Shown: positions 1 to 7,153 of the stretch, piece after piece
Position numbering within the stretch: the first letter of the stretch is position 1
How the letters are laid out: each line of letters begins with the position of its first letter
From: Thermoprotei archaeon
Lineage (GTDB): Archaea > Thermoproteota > Thermoprotei > Thermofilales > B20-G17
Length of the DNA stretch: 8,572 nucleotides
Assembly (NCBI GenBank): GCA_003649515.1
Contig: QMSC01000049.1
Span: forward strand, 1 to 8,572
Direction of reading: 5' to 3'
The notes under the pieces: model-generated
What the model saw: the letters and a program-made list of their open reading frames with translations, nothing else
Database searches by the model: none
What the model was told of the DNA's origin: nothing
Position numbers and translations under genes: made by a program

Positions 1-25
1 CTTTCTACTCTTTTGTTGTTTCTGG
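1..25 (-). CRISPR. First (leader-proximal) repeat of a leftward CRISPR array, array cut by window edge
   Basis: The 25 bases are the exact reverse complement of each of the three repeats at 8096-8261. On the minus strand the repeat starts CCAGAAACAAC and ends GAGTAGAAAG. It follows the same leader as the right-hand array, so it should be the first repeat of an array that runs out of the window to the left. Only one repeat is visible, so repeat number and spacers are unknown. The last eight bases, GTAGAAAG, would be the 5' handle of crRNAs if Cas6 cuts eight bases from the repeat end, as is known for the family. Confidence 0.88.
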
Positions 26-111
26 TGTATGAGTGGGGGTTATTTCGTTTTTCTAGCCCTATCCTCCACTTTCTCCGAGTTTATTCTAGGCTTTCTCTAT
101 ATTTTAAGTTT
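26..111 (-). promoter_or_regulatory. CRISPR leader with promoter, leftward array
   Basis: This 86-bp stretch is the perfect reverse complement of the right-hand leader at 8010-8095 and ends directly at a CRISPR repeat. Read on the minus strand it begins with a purine-rich element and TTAAAATAT (about 99-107), which fits an archaeal BRE plus TATA box. Transcription would then start roughly 50 bp before the repeat. The rest is A/G-rich, with two GAGAAAG copies and two CTAGAA copies. Leaders drive pre-crRNA transcription and mark the end where new spacers are inserted; that role is known for the class and not shown here. Confidence 0.82.
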
Positions 112-346
112 CTCTTCGCAATTAATATCCGAACTAGTTCTATCGTTTATAAGGTTTATAAACGTGGTTCGGGCAGGATAAAGGTCTAGAAAAGCTCTTA
201 AAGACACCTAATCAAAAAACATAAATAAAGGTGACAAACTATCCTCGGGTAGAAATTTTGTAAAATCAAAATTTAATTATACAACTATGGAATAATCTAA
301 AACCTGAAGAAGTAAAATATTTTAGTCTTACCAAGCTGTTTGAGCG
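112..346. other. Non-coding region between the left leader and csa3
   Basis: I see no plausible gene here; reading frames are short and lack a convincing start with a ribosome binding site. The region is AT-rich. It contains a perfect 10-bp palindrome GAACTAGTTC (131-140), a perfect 8-bp inverted repeat CGTTTATA/TATAAACG with a 5-bp spacer (144-151 and 157-164), an inverted repeat AAATTTTG/CAAAATTT (253-260 and 267-274) and a 12-bp palindrome TAAAATATTTTA (313-324). The 144-164 element contains TATA-like sequence on both strands and could be an extra promoter or operator upstream of the left leader. The 313-324 and 253-274 elements lie just past the csa3 stop and might help end its transcript, but neither is a strong hairpin. 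Confidence 0.6.
144..164. repeat. 8-bp inverted repeat with TATA-like arms upstream of the left leader
   Basis: CGTTTATA (144-151) and TATAAACG (157-164) are exact reverse complements around a 5-bp spacer. Each arm carries TTTATA or TATAAA. Read leftward, a TATA box here would start a transcript near 130 and run through the left leader into the array. It could equally be a symmetric protein binding site. The perfect palindrome GAACTAGTTC lies 3 bp away at 131-140. Function is inference only. Confidence 0.4.
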
Positions 347-1003
347 TTATTGTTGAAAATACTCTATGTATCTTTCACCTCTCTCTGTTATAACGTATAA
401 TCCTTTTCTAACTCTTTTGATGTACCCCATTCTCTCTAAGCGTTGCAACCTTTTAAATAGTGTGGGCTTGGGCCACCTTGTTGCCGCTACGATCTTGCCG
501 AACTCCATGACTTTCCCTGTTTTAAGGATTTGTAGAAGCCTCTCCTCTTCAGGTTTTAAAGCTTGTACGGGTTGTTTGTAAATGAGGTCGCACATGTAGA
601 CGGTTCCAAGAACCTCGGACGGCTCCCGTGCCAGTATCAGTATTATGTTTTTCTGCTGGTCTCTCGTCAAGTTTAGTGCTGAGAGTATTAACTCTGCAAG
701 CAGGATTCTTAAACCGGAGCCTACGACTATTGCTACATTTCCGCGCCCAGCGTACTTGCTCAAAATGTCTGCGAGTATGCTCACGCTTTCATACATGTCT
801 ACTTCGGGGATGTCATACCTCTCAAAGCGTACCCCCAGAGCCGCAACAACCTGCTTAACTACTCCTACAGTACGCTCAACGCGGTCGTCTCTTTTCTCGC
901 TTGAAACGCATACGAAGACTTTTGGTTTAAACATGTACAGTAGCCTAACAGGTAGCTCGATTGAGAAACCTATTGGACAGAAAATGGCCACTAGGTTCAT
1001 CAC
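347..1003 (-). CDS. csa3: Csa3, CARF-winged-helix CRISPR transcription regulator
   Basis: This 218-residue protein has the two-part build of Csa3. The N-terminal Rossmann-like CARF domain (about 1-145) has alternating hydrophobic strands, with VVGSGLRILLAELIL at about 93-107 in the place of the conserved ligand-binding motif. The C-terminal winged helix (about 150-215) includes the recognition segment KPTLFKRLQRLERMGYIKR and a basic wing. Start codons GTG (1003) and ATG (1000) are adjacent; ATG is slightly preferred, and the difference is one residue. Csa3 proteins are known to bind DNA upstream of cas genes, and some CARF domains bind cyclic tetra-adenylate. The gene is divergent from the effector operon, which suggests that it controls that operon and perhaps itself. 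Whether it activates (Csa3a-like) or represses (Csa3b-like) cannot be read from the sequence, although the position beside csa5 resembles the repressor arrangement. Confidence 0.88.
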   Translation of the reverse strand: MMNLVAIFCPIGFSIELPVRLLYMFKPKVFVCVSSEKRDDRVERTVGVVKQVVAALGVRFERYDIPEVDMYESVSILADILSKYAGRGNVAIVVGSGLRILLAELILSALNLTRDQQKNIILILAREPSEVLGTVYMCDLIYKQPVQALKPEEERLLQILKTGKVMEFGKIVAATRWPKPTLFKRLQRLERMGYIKRVRKGLYVITERGERYIEYFQQ

Positions 1004-1137
1004 ATTTACCCCAAGTATATGTAAACCTATCCGTTATTTATATATTTTATGAATAAACTATCTCAAAAATGGAAACGTTTACCTATCTCGTAAATTTTAT
1101 AAGGATCTTCATTCTAATTAACTTGAGAGAGAACAAT
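1004..1137. promoter_or_regulatory. Divergent promoter region of csa3 and the cas effector operon
   Basis: On the minus strand, AAAATATATAAATAA (about 1034-1048) is a strong TATA box about 41 bp before the csa3 ATG. On the plus strand, AATTTTATAA (about 1093-1102) is a TATA box about 41 bp before the csa5 ATG at 1138. Both predict 5' leaders of roughly 15 nt. Three related short motifs flank the boxes: CCTATCCGT (1026-1034), CTATCTC (1058-1064) and CCTATCTCGT (1082-1091). The outer two share a wider GTwwACCTATC core (1021-1031 and 1077-1087). A perfect palindrome AAACGTTT sits at 1073-1080. These are candidate Csa3 operators; the binding itself is inferred. Confidence 0.6.
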
Positions 1138-1518
1138 ATGGGAAATGGAGAAAATACTCAGGTGGTAGGTGGGGGCGAGAAACCGTCCCTTAAAAACTTG
1201 GCCATAGCGATAGCTATCGCCTTAGAGGAAGTGCCTACCTTGACTGACGGTCTCCTATCCCTCTCACGCGAACACGCTCTCAGCAAACTGTATGAGGCAG
1301 TGAAGCTTTTTAGAGTAATGTTAACGAGGGATAAGCTGGAGAGCTCGGTAGTCTATAAAAAGTACGGTAAGGAGCTAAACATATCAGCCATAGAAGAGGA
1401 GATTAACTATGTTCTTGGCGCCGGAGCCAGTAAGCTGAAGGAGCTTGCGATAAAAGCACAGACGCTTTACTTGTCAGCTTTAGCCGAATCTAAGAAAGAG
1501 GTGGGAGGTGAGGACTAA
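1138..1518 (+). CDS. csa5: Csa5, small subunit of type I-A Cascade (Cas11 type)
   Basis: From ATG 1138 this gives 126 residues, the usual size for Csa5. After a flexible glycine-rich start (MGNGENTQVVGGG), it is predicted to be almost all helix, with a KNLAIAIAIALEEVPTLTDGL segment followed by charged amphipathic helices. Csa5 is known as the helical small subunit lining the crRNA-DNA groove of archaeal Cascade. The frame is open back to an ATG at 1069, but that start lies upstream of the likely TATA box at 1093-1102, so 1138 is preferred. It is the first gene of the effector operon, and its TAA stop shares one base with the cas7 ATG. Identity rests on size, helicity and position beside cas7, since the family is weakly conserved. 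Confidence 0.8.
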   Translation: MGNGENTQVVGGGEKPSLKNLAIAIAIALEEVPTLTDGLLSLSREHALSKLYEAVKLFRVMLTRDKLESSVVYKKYGKELNISAIEEEINYVLGAGASKLKELAIKAQTLYLSALAESKKEVGGED

Positions 1519-2603
1519 TGGTTTATGTTGCGGGGACAATTAAGATAGCACTGACGGCAGAAGCACTAAACATGGTTGAAGCTGTCGGAGAGTTTTCACG
1601 GCACAGATTGATCCCTGCGGTATATATAATAGGGAAGGAGAAGAAAAAACCCGTACTTGTCTATGTGCCAGCCGTTAGCGGACAGTCTCTTGCACACGGC
1701 TATCAAGAACAGCTTGCCAAGTTAGCGACCATGAGAGGCATAAAGGTCTGCGGTCTCTGCCAGATGGGTAGCTTTGTCAAACACGGTCTACCGAACATAT
1801 TCTTAAAAGACAGGGTTCGGGATGAGTACAAAATCTTGAACAGATACGACCCCAACTTCGTGAACTTCATGGAAAACCTCTACAACCTCGTGAGCAACGA
1901 TAACCTAAAGGACGCCTATAGGTTAATGTTGGAATGCGTCGTGGAGGATATAGGAGGGTTCTTGATCCCCGACTTACAACTCAAGCGAACTTCAGTCGTA
2001 TCATTTAGCTACATGGTGCCAGTAGCGCGAACCCTAGGTGATGTACAGCCGCAGATGTACACGCGTGCGGGGGTTCAGGCCACTCGTGAACATGGTCAGA
2101 TGATCTTTCATGAAGACTTAGCCTCCGCCCTTTATCATTTTGCGTTCGGCCTAGACATACAAAGAGTAGGCAGAGCCGAAACACCCTATGGCACGGTTGA
2201 GTTGCCATTAGCTGAGAGGCTAAAGAGAATCGAGCTAGCGTTAGACGCTTTCGTGCCATTAATAGACAGCCTTCGGTTTGGAGCGAAAAAGTCCCGTAAG
2301 AACCCACTTGCCGAACTACACTCGGTGGCAGTCACCATTTCACACCCTCTACCCTTTAGGCCTGAAGCAGCTTTCAGTACAGATTACATCGCTGAAACCG
2401 TTAAACGGGCCATAACGGTAGTCAATTACTTAGAGGACTACGGTCAGGAGATAAAAATATACTACTATACTAAGTACGATGAAAAACCCGCGGGCGGGAA
2501 TGAGAACAAGGTTACAGTAGAGGAAGCGGAGAACTTTGTAGACCTTATGAAAAAAGTGAAGGAAGAGATCCTTAAACTGTACCAAGAAAAGGAAAAGAGT
2601 TAA
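1518..2603 (+). CDS. cas7: Cas7 (Csa2), backbone subunit of type I-A Cascade
   Basis: This 361-residue protein belongs to the Cas7/DevR RAMP group, whose copies line up along the crRNA spacer. Family signs are the N-terminal strand KIALTAEALNMVEAVG, the stretch RHRLIPAVYI (about 29-38), the loop PAVSGQSLAHGY (51-62) that corresponds to the RAMP P-x-S-x-x-G loop, EDIGGFLIP (143-151) and SFSYMVP (162-168). It is somewhat longer than Sulfolobus Csa2, partly through a lysine/glutamate-rich C-terminal helix. A CGLC pair at 78-81 is present, but no clear second metal-ligand pair follows. The ATG is preceded by a perfect GGAGGTGA (1504-1511) inside the end of csa5, with 6-bp spacing, so the two genes are coupled and this start is secure. 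Confidence 0.92.
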   Translation: MVYVAGTIKIALTAEALNMVEAVGEFSRHRLIPAVYIIGKEKKKPVLVYVPAVSGQSLAHGYQEQLAKLATMRGIKVCGLCQMGSFVKHGLPNIFLKDRVRDEYKILNRYDPNFVNFMENLYNLVSNDNLKDAYRLMLECVVEDIGGFLIPDLQLKRTSVVSFSYMVPVARTLGDVQPQMYTRAGVQATREHGQMIFHEDLASALYHFAFGLDIQRVGRAETPYGTVELPLAERLKRIELALDAFVPLIDSLRFGAKKSRKNPLAELHSVAVTISHPLPFRPEAAFSTDYIAETVKRAITVVNYLEDYGQEIKIYYYTKYDEKPAGGNENKVTVEEAENFVDLMKKVKEEILKLYQEKEKS

Positions 2604-2628
2604 GAGAGCTGGCGAGGAGGGGATTTAA

Positions 2629-3474
2629 ATGAAATTAATTGTAGTTTCTTTTTCATGTCTGTGGGGCTTTTCTACCCTGTTCCCCCGCTTTACCGCTTCT
2701 GCGGAATCTTATCCTGTTCCAACTCCTACGACATTAGTTGGAGCTTTAGCTAAACCCTATCTTAAACTCATAGGAGACGATTCTGAGTTGTACTTAGATG
2801 AGAAAAGCGGAACGATCGTCAGCTCGGCTGCACGGCTACTTGATAAAGTTAAGTACGTTACCGCGGGTATTAAAGGGTTTTCAGTCCCCTTTCAAGACCT
2901 AGAATACATTTCAAAAGTACTGTATGAACAGGAAGGGAATCTGAGGAGCAATGTTAGAAATTTTTTGAGCTACGCCTTCTCCGCACTTGCACGAGGCAAA
3001 ACAAGCCTGTTAACGTACTCTGAAGAGGGTTTGAGGGGGGAGGTTTACGCAATCTACGCAGTTACCGACGATGACGCGGGTCTTTTGGGAAAAGCGGCAT
3101 GGGGGATAACTAGAGTGGGTTCAAAAGAGTCCGCGGTCTACGTTAAAAACGTTCATATTGTAGAACCCGAAATCGTGACAGATCGCAAGGTCGAAACCAT
3201 GTTCTACATTCCGGTAGGCTACGGAGTAGAGGCTGTTGAGAGTTATACATGGGTGGACATGCCAGTACTGAAAAAGGAGAATTTTGCAAAGGGAGGGAGA
3301 GCTAGGAGTCTCGAATCCTTCTTCGTGCCGTTTAATACATTCTACGGCGGGTTTATGACTGTAAGAGTTCCCAGATATTCTCAATATGTTTATTCCATTA
3401 AGTTACCAAAAGAGGAGCTTTTGGTCGTAATACCTACACTTTTTGATGAAGCTGGACGCGGGGTGAGTCCATGA
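2629..3474 (+). CDS. cas5: Cas5, crRNA 5'-handle-binding subunit of type I-A Cascade
   Basis: This 281-residue RAMP protein has the Cas5 pattern. It opens with the strand KLIVVSFSCLWG, then SYPVPTPTTLVGAL (27-40), the typical Cas5 proline-threonine stretch that enters the first helix. A glycine-containing segment AAWGITRVGSKES lies at about 157-169. In type I-A complexes Cas5 pairs with Cas7, caps the 5' handle of the crRNA and holds the large subunit. The ATG follows GAGGAGGGG (2614-2622) by 6 bp. The 25 bp after the cas7 stop is the widest gap in the operon. Its TGA overlaps the next gene as ATGA. Confidence 0.9.
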   Translation: MKLIVVSFSCLWGFSTLFPRFTASAESYPVPTPTTLVGALAKPYLKLIGDDSELYLDEKSGTIVSSAARLLDKVKYVTAGIKGFSVPFQDLEYISKVLYEQEGNLRSNVRNFLSYAFSALARGKTSLLTYSEEGLRGEVYAIYAVTDDDAGLLGKAAWGITRVGSKESAVYVKNVHIVEPEIVTDRKVETMFYIPVGYGVEAVESYTWVDMPVLKKENFAKGGRARSLESFFVPFNTFYGGFMTVRVPRYSQYVYSIKLPKEELLVVIPTLFDEAGRGVSP

Positions 3475-4562
3475 ACCGTACTATTTGTATTAACACGTAT
3501 CCCCCGGGCTCATTAGGACATGAACTTACCCGCTTCGCATTAACTTACAATAACATAAGGTACAGTACTGGGGAAGGGTATATTGTACTAGAGGAAGAAG
3601 AACTGAACGCTTTAAGGGAAGTGTTCATGACGCGTGCGTACGACAGGAATGAAATACGTCGGATTATAGACCTTATAACCCCAAATGACTACCGTTACTT
3701 TCTCAAGAAAACTATGGAAACCCTTGGACTTCCCTTGGCTACGAATAGAGCCGATGCGATACAGAATATTTTGAGGCGAATAACAGAGGTGGATATAACC
3801 GAGTACGGAACGAAGGAGCTTGGAAGCTTATCAATAGGCTCAACCACCTGTCGGTACTACTTCTTCAAAGGTTTTCTCAGTAACAAGAGCCGCGAGATAA
3901 AGGTCTCCTTACTCGCAAACCTTCTGTTAATAGAGGGTCTTATGGCATCGTATGCTGGCCTCATCGACAGAAGAAAAGAACTCTACTTAATCGCGCTTAC
4001 AGATGCTTCGTGGATCACGCGTAAAGTTGAGGATGAGTTGCGGAGAAGCCTACGCCGTGCTTTAAGCATCCGCGAAAACTACAATTTAGGGGTTAGGCAC
4101 ATTATGGTTCCAGTAATCCTCGCAATCTACAGGTTCTGGCTTGAAAACAGGACAGGGGACATATCTAACTGGCATATACGCTTATATATGCTTTACAAAC
4201 CCAACGGTGGATCACGTGTCACAGTCCGCTCCTCATTCGAGATTCCCTGCCAGCTTGTACATCATCGCATTCAAAGGGATGAGAGGTTCGTTGCCTCCCT
4301 CCAAAACATAGTGAACTTCCTGATCTCACTACTGGAAAGAGATATGATGCACAGTGAAGTAACTGTATTCCTCGACAGTTTATACCATTTCCTTACAGCG
4401 CCTTCTTTCTCAGTTGCGAGGCTCTCCTGTTACAATTTCCTTAGGGTTCTACAGACAATTTTAAGCAGGTCGGAGACTATTAGTGGCGTTAGTTCAGAGG
4501 AGGTTAAGAGGTTCCTAAAAAGCGTAGAAGCATTGACGACTACACAGGTGCTAATGAGGTGA
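3471..4562 (+). CDS. cas8a2: Cas8a2 (Csa4), probable large subunit of type I-A Cascade
   Basis: This 363-residue protein fits Cas8a2/Csa4 in size and position between cas5 and cas3'. The N-terminus YPPGSLGHELTRFALTY (10-26) resembles the PGxPxHExGxxAL opening typical of this family. The rest is mostly helical, with many arginines and aromatics, and has no recognizable catalytic motif. Cas8 proteins act in PAM recognition and in recruiting Cas3; here that is family knowledge. The ATG overlaps the cas5 stop (ATGA), with GGGGTGA at 3460-3466 just before it, so translation is coupled. The family diverges fast, so the call relies partly on context. No separate Cas8a1-type gene is seen. Confidence 0.75.
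   Translation: MNRTICINTYPPGSLGHELTRFALTYNNIRYSTGEGYIVLEEEELNALREVFMTRAYDRNEIRRIIDLITPNDYRYFLKKTMETLGLPLATNRADAIQNILRRITEVDITEYGTKELGSLSIGSTTCRYYFFKGFLSNKSREIKVSLLANLLLIEGLMASYAGLIDRRKELYLIALTDASWITRKVEDELRRSLRRALSIRENYNLGVRHIMVPVILAIYRFWLENRTGDISNWHIRLYMLYKPNGGSRVTVRSSFEIPCQLVHHRIQRDERFVASLQNIVNFLISLLERDMMHSEVTVFLDSLYHFLTAPSFSVARLSCYNFLRVLQTILSRSETISGVSSEEVKRFLKSVEALTTTQVLMR
4556..4562 (+). promoter_or_regulatory. Ribosome binding site that sets the TTG start of cas3'
   Basis: GAGGTGA lies over the last codons and stop of cas8a2 and is 9 bp before TTG 4572. It supports that non-standard start over the internal ATG at 4599, which has no comparable site. Confidence 0.7.
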
Positions 4563-4571
4563 AGTCTAGCC

Positions 4572-6359
4572 TTGAGAAAACTATGTAAATGGGTTTGCAT
4601 GGAAGCGGAAAAGGCACTAGATGAGGGATATATACCGCAGATTATTTTCATAAGCCCAACAGCCTACGGGAAAACTGTTCTAAGCCCCTATTTCCACGCC
4701 GTATTGAAAGAGAGGGAACTTGCCTACTCTCACATACACGTCATGCCCACACGTGCCCTCGTTGAAAACCTATTCCTTAAGATCATGGAGGGAAAGGATC
4801 CCCGGCTTCTAGAAGGTCTGAGGAGGGCAGAGATACCTAAGGAAAGGGTCTACTACCAGCACATGGGTTTTATACGGGGGTATTCAGAGTATAAAAACCC
4901 TTGGTTCAAACCCGGGTTCATTATATCCACCGCCGACTCCTTTTTCTACACCTACTTTGGTATACCGGTTCCTGAGATAGATAGAAAGTTCTTTCACTCA
5001 CTAATCCCCTTCGCCAGCCTAGTCTCCAGTAGCATTGTTCTCGACGAAACCCACCTGTTAGTCGAAAAGGAGTTACAGCCAGCGTTCCTAGCCCTGCTGA
5101 AGCTTATGACGTGTAGGGCACGCCCATTCTTGTTCATCTCAGCGACCGTACCAAATACCTTTCTAGATCTGCTATTAAAAGGACATGAGCCAGCTCTAAG
5201 ACTTCCCTCTAAGGTGCGTAGAATAGTCGTCTCCTACGGTGAGGAGGAAGATGTAACTCACAGTTCTGAGAACTACGTTAAAATTATCGGTAGAGACGAG
5301 GCATTTGAGAGAAGTCAAGATGTTGAATGGAAGACGGAGATTATTGCAAGAAAAGAGCTTGAAGACAGAGTTTTAAGTGAGGTAGAGTCAGGCAAAAGTG
5401 TTTTAATAGTAAGGAACAAAGTGGCTTGGACGTATGAGACTTGGGAGAGACTTTCGGGACTACTTGAAAAGAGAGGGATACCGGTCTTCTTTCTAACTAG
5501 CAAAATGACTTTTGATGAAAGATACGAGCAGACGAGGAGGCTCAGAGAGATGTCAGTAGACGGAAAAGTAAAGGAGGGAGTGTTGGTAGCGACAAGCTGT
5601 GTTGAAGTGGGGTTGGATTTAAGCTTCGGTAGCCTCTTTTCCGACGCGGCACCTCTACCGCCTTTGATACAACGTGCAGGGAGGGTTGCGAGACGAGGAG
5701 AAAAGGAGGGCCAAGTCTTCATTCTTGAACCCGAGAAGGATGAAAAAGGTAATGTTAAAAGCCGTCCATATAGGAAAGTTGAGTTTGAAGCATCTTGGAA
5801 AAAATTGAGAAGAGCCGTTATTAAAGAGAGCGAGATGGAATGGAGATTGCCTACCCGGAGCGATGTGGAGAACGTGTACAATCTACTGGAACAGGTTTAC
5901 AGTTTAGACGATGTTAAAAAGGAGTATCTAGGAGGACTAGTAGGAGGAACGCATAGGCGTCACGGTAAATACAGTAGTCTTCTACGGATAGCTCTAGACT
6001 TAGATAAAACCTCGAAACACCTTAGAAAGCTTCAGAGAGATTACAGCGATATCGTACGGGACATGCCTCTACTAACAATAGTGGTTGCAGACGAAACTAT
6101 TGAGAGCTTGTTGACGAGAGATGACATCACCATAAGGGAGCTGTGGGGAAGGTCTTTCTGCATCTCTAAAAAGGAAGAGCACAACGTGTATAAGATAGCA
6201 AGTCACAGCAAGGTTCAGGCCGTTAAACTAGACTTCACTCACGTCGGCAATACAACCTACGTTAAGTTCTCTAAAGTGAGTTTGGGAAGTTCGGCCAAGG
6301 ATGCCATAGTCATTTCTCGAAGCGTCTACAAGCTGATTAAGAGGGGGTGGAGGGATTGA
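4572..6359 (+). CDS. cas3': Cas3' superfamily 2 helicase of type I-A
   Basis: This 595-residue protein is the stand-alone helicase half of Cas3. Superfamily 2 motifs are in order: Walker A SPTAYGKT (28-35), motif Ia MPTRAL (58-63), Ib STADS (119-123), motif II DETH (158-161), motif III SAT (190-192), motif V VATSCVEVGLDL (339-350) and motif VI QRAGRVARRG (367-376). The DETH box has threonine at the variable third position. All key ATPase residues, including the motif VI arginines, are present, so it looks active. It should be recruited by target-bound Cascade to unwind DNA and feed it to Cas3''. No HD domain is fused; the nuclease is the next gene. The start is TTG, set by the GAGGTGA site. 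It lies in the same frame as cas8a2, three codons past that TGA. Its own TGA overlaps the start of cas3''. Confidence 0.93.
   Translation: MRKLCKWVCMEAEKALDEGYIPQIIFISPTAYGKTVLSPYFHAVLKERELAYSHIHVMPTRALVENLFLKIMEGKDPRLLEGLRRAEIPKERVYYQHMGFIRGYSEYKNPWFKPGFIISTADSFFYTYFGIPVPEIDRKFFHSLIPFASLVSSSIVLDETHLLVEKELQPAFLALLKLMTCRARPFLFISATVPNTFLDLLLKGHEPALRLPSKVRRIVVSYGEEEDVTHSSENYVKIIGRDEAFERSQDVEWKTEIIARKELEDRVLSEVESGKSVLIVRNKVAWTYETWERLSGLLEKRGIPVFFLTSKMTFDERYEQTRRLREMSVDGKVKEGVLVATSCVEVGLDLSFGSLFSDAAPLPPLIQRAGRVARRGEKEGQVFILEPEKDEKGNVKSRPYRKVEFEASWKKLRRAVIKESEMEWRLPTRSDVENVYNLLEQVYSLDDVKKEYLGGLVGGTHRRHGKYSSLLRIALDLDKTSKHLRKLQRDYSDIVRDMPLLTIVVADETIESLLTRDDITIRELWGRSFCISKKEEHNVYKIASHSKVQAVKLDFTHVGNTTYVKFSKVSLGSSAKDAIVISRSVYKLIKRGWRD
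6343..6351 (+). promoter_or_regulatory. Ribosome binding site that sets the TTG start of cas3''
   Basis: GGGGGTGGA precedes TTG 6356 by 4 bp. The GTG at 6347 lies inside this site and so is a poor start. The same nine bases precede the TTG of cas6 at 7102-7110. Confidence 0.6.
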
Positions 6360-7153
6360 CGCTGTACGCTTTCTATGAGAGTGACGGCAGAAGTGAGGAG
6401 CTTACTAAACACGGAATAGACGTACTTCGCGAGATTGAGAAGTGCGAAGATCTAGTCAGGGTAATAATAAACGAGATGTTTTTCGTAACTCATGAAAACA
6501 GAGGAGAAGCTACAGAGTTGCTCTTAAACGCCTATAAACTGGGAGCCATCTGTCACGATTTAGGTAAAGGGCTTGCTTCATACCAAACGAAAAGTGTTTT
6601 AACGAAGTTCCCCGGCCACGAGATTCCCACAGCGATTTTGTTGGACGAGGCTTTGCAGAGATTCTGGGAGGATGGCAATATGTTTAACACAGATAGGGAT
6701 CTAAACACACTTGTTGAACTAGTGATCTTGTACCCTGTCACACGCCACCACTACGTTAGCCGCGATGTGAAGACCGCGAGAGAGCTCTATGAGGAGTTTA
6801 AGAGTGAGACGCATCCTGAACTCCAGCAAGTTGTTGAGGAGTACCGCAAAGTCTTCAAGAACTACTCTCTCTGGAATAGATTCTTTGATTACATTAAAGA
6901 TGTTGTCCGAGAAGCTACCCACACGAAGGTACATGGAAGTCAAATAATCGTAGAAATGATCTGTGGAAGGTATAGTGGCGAAATTGTTAGAAGAGTTAGA
7001 ATAGTAAAAATGCTGAACAAACCAATGATAAGCGAGAAGATTGAAGCACTTACAGGCGTTTTAAACGCAGCTGACCGTTGTGTTTCGAGAAGAAATAGGG
7101 AGGGGGTGGAATCTTGGATAGGTATATATTATTCTGCGTATCCCTATGTCTAG
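6356..7153 (+). CDS. cas3'': Cas3'' HD-domain nuclease of type I-A
   Basis: This 265-residue HD-superfamily protein is the nuclease half of split Cas3. Counted from TTG 6356, the metal ligands are H19 (TKHG), the H67-D68 doublet in ICHDLGKG with K71, H88 (PGHEIP), H131-H132 (TRHHYV) and a late D240 (NAADRC). The full HD signature is present, so it is likely active. It is known to degrade single-stranded DNA released by the helicase. TTG 6356 gives a TTGA overlap with the cas3' stop and good ribosome-site spacing. A GTG at 6347 would add three residues but lies inside the ribosome site. The 3' end overlaps cas6 by 40 bp, which is more than anywhere else in the operon. Confidence 0.92.
   Translation: MTLYAFYESDGRSEELTKHGIDVLREIEKCEDLVRVIINEMFFVTHENRGEATELLLNAYKLGAICHDLGKGLASYQTKSVLTKFPGHEIPTAILLDEALQRFWEDGNMFNTDRDLNTLVELVILYPVTRHHYVSRDVKTARELYEEFKSETHPELQQVVEEYRKVFKNYSLWNRFFDYIKDVVREATHTKVHGSQIIVEMICGRYSGEIVRRVRIVKMLNKPMISEKIEALTGVLNAADRCVSRRNREGVESWIGIYYSAYPYV
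7102..7110 (+). promoter_or_regulatory. Ribosome binding site that sets the TTG start of cas6
   Basis: GGGGGTGGA, identical to the site before cas3'', precedes TTG 7114 by 3 bp and lies inside the cas3'' coding sequence. Confidence 0.6.

Larger units (their letters stand above)
1..111 (-). repeat. Left arm of a 111-bp perfect inverted repeat
   Basis: Checked base by base, positions 1-111 equal the reverse complement of 8010-8120 with no mismatch. Identity stops sharply at 112 (8009 on the other arm), where a one-base indel and then unrelated sequence begin. The arm contains one leader and one CRISPR repeat. The two arms enclose the whole cas cluster, including csa3. Confidence 0.95.

Noticed and set aside
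253..324. Terminator for csa3 formed by the AT-rich inverted repeats at 253-274 and 313-324
   Set aside because: The stems are almost all A/T and not followed by a clear T-run on the minus strand. Archaeal termination may occur here, but the sequence does not establish a terminator.
112..346. A small gene or guide-like RNA in the left intergenic region
   Set aside because: No frame with a credible start and length was found, and no piece of the region matches the CRISPR repeat well enough to suggest a repeat-like RNA.
645..1052. Plus-strand open frames opposite csa3
   Set aside because: They are antisense to a clearly recognizable Csa3 frame, have unnatural composition and lack ribosome binding sites.
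1069..1137. N-terminal extension of csa5 from the ATG at 1069
   Set aside because: The extension covers the likely TATA box at 1093-1102 and would add 23 residues of AT-rich, non-Csa5-like sequence. ATG 1138 fits the promoter distance and usual protein size.
1749..1760. Zinc site in Cas7 from the CGLC pair
   Set aside because: Only one CxxC pair is present, without a second pair of cysteines or histidines in suitable positions.
5315..5881. Long minus-strand frame (188 codons) opposite cas3'
   Set aside because: It lies across the helicase motifs V and VI on the other strand. Its serine/leucine-rich product looks like the mirror of coding sequence, not a gene.
6347..6355. GTG start for cas3''
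   Set aside because: The GTG lies inside the GGGGGTGGA ribosome site. TTG 6356 has proper spacing and a TTGA overlap with the cas3' stop.
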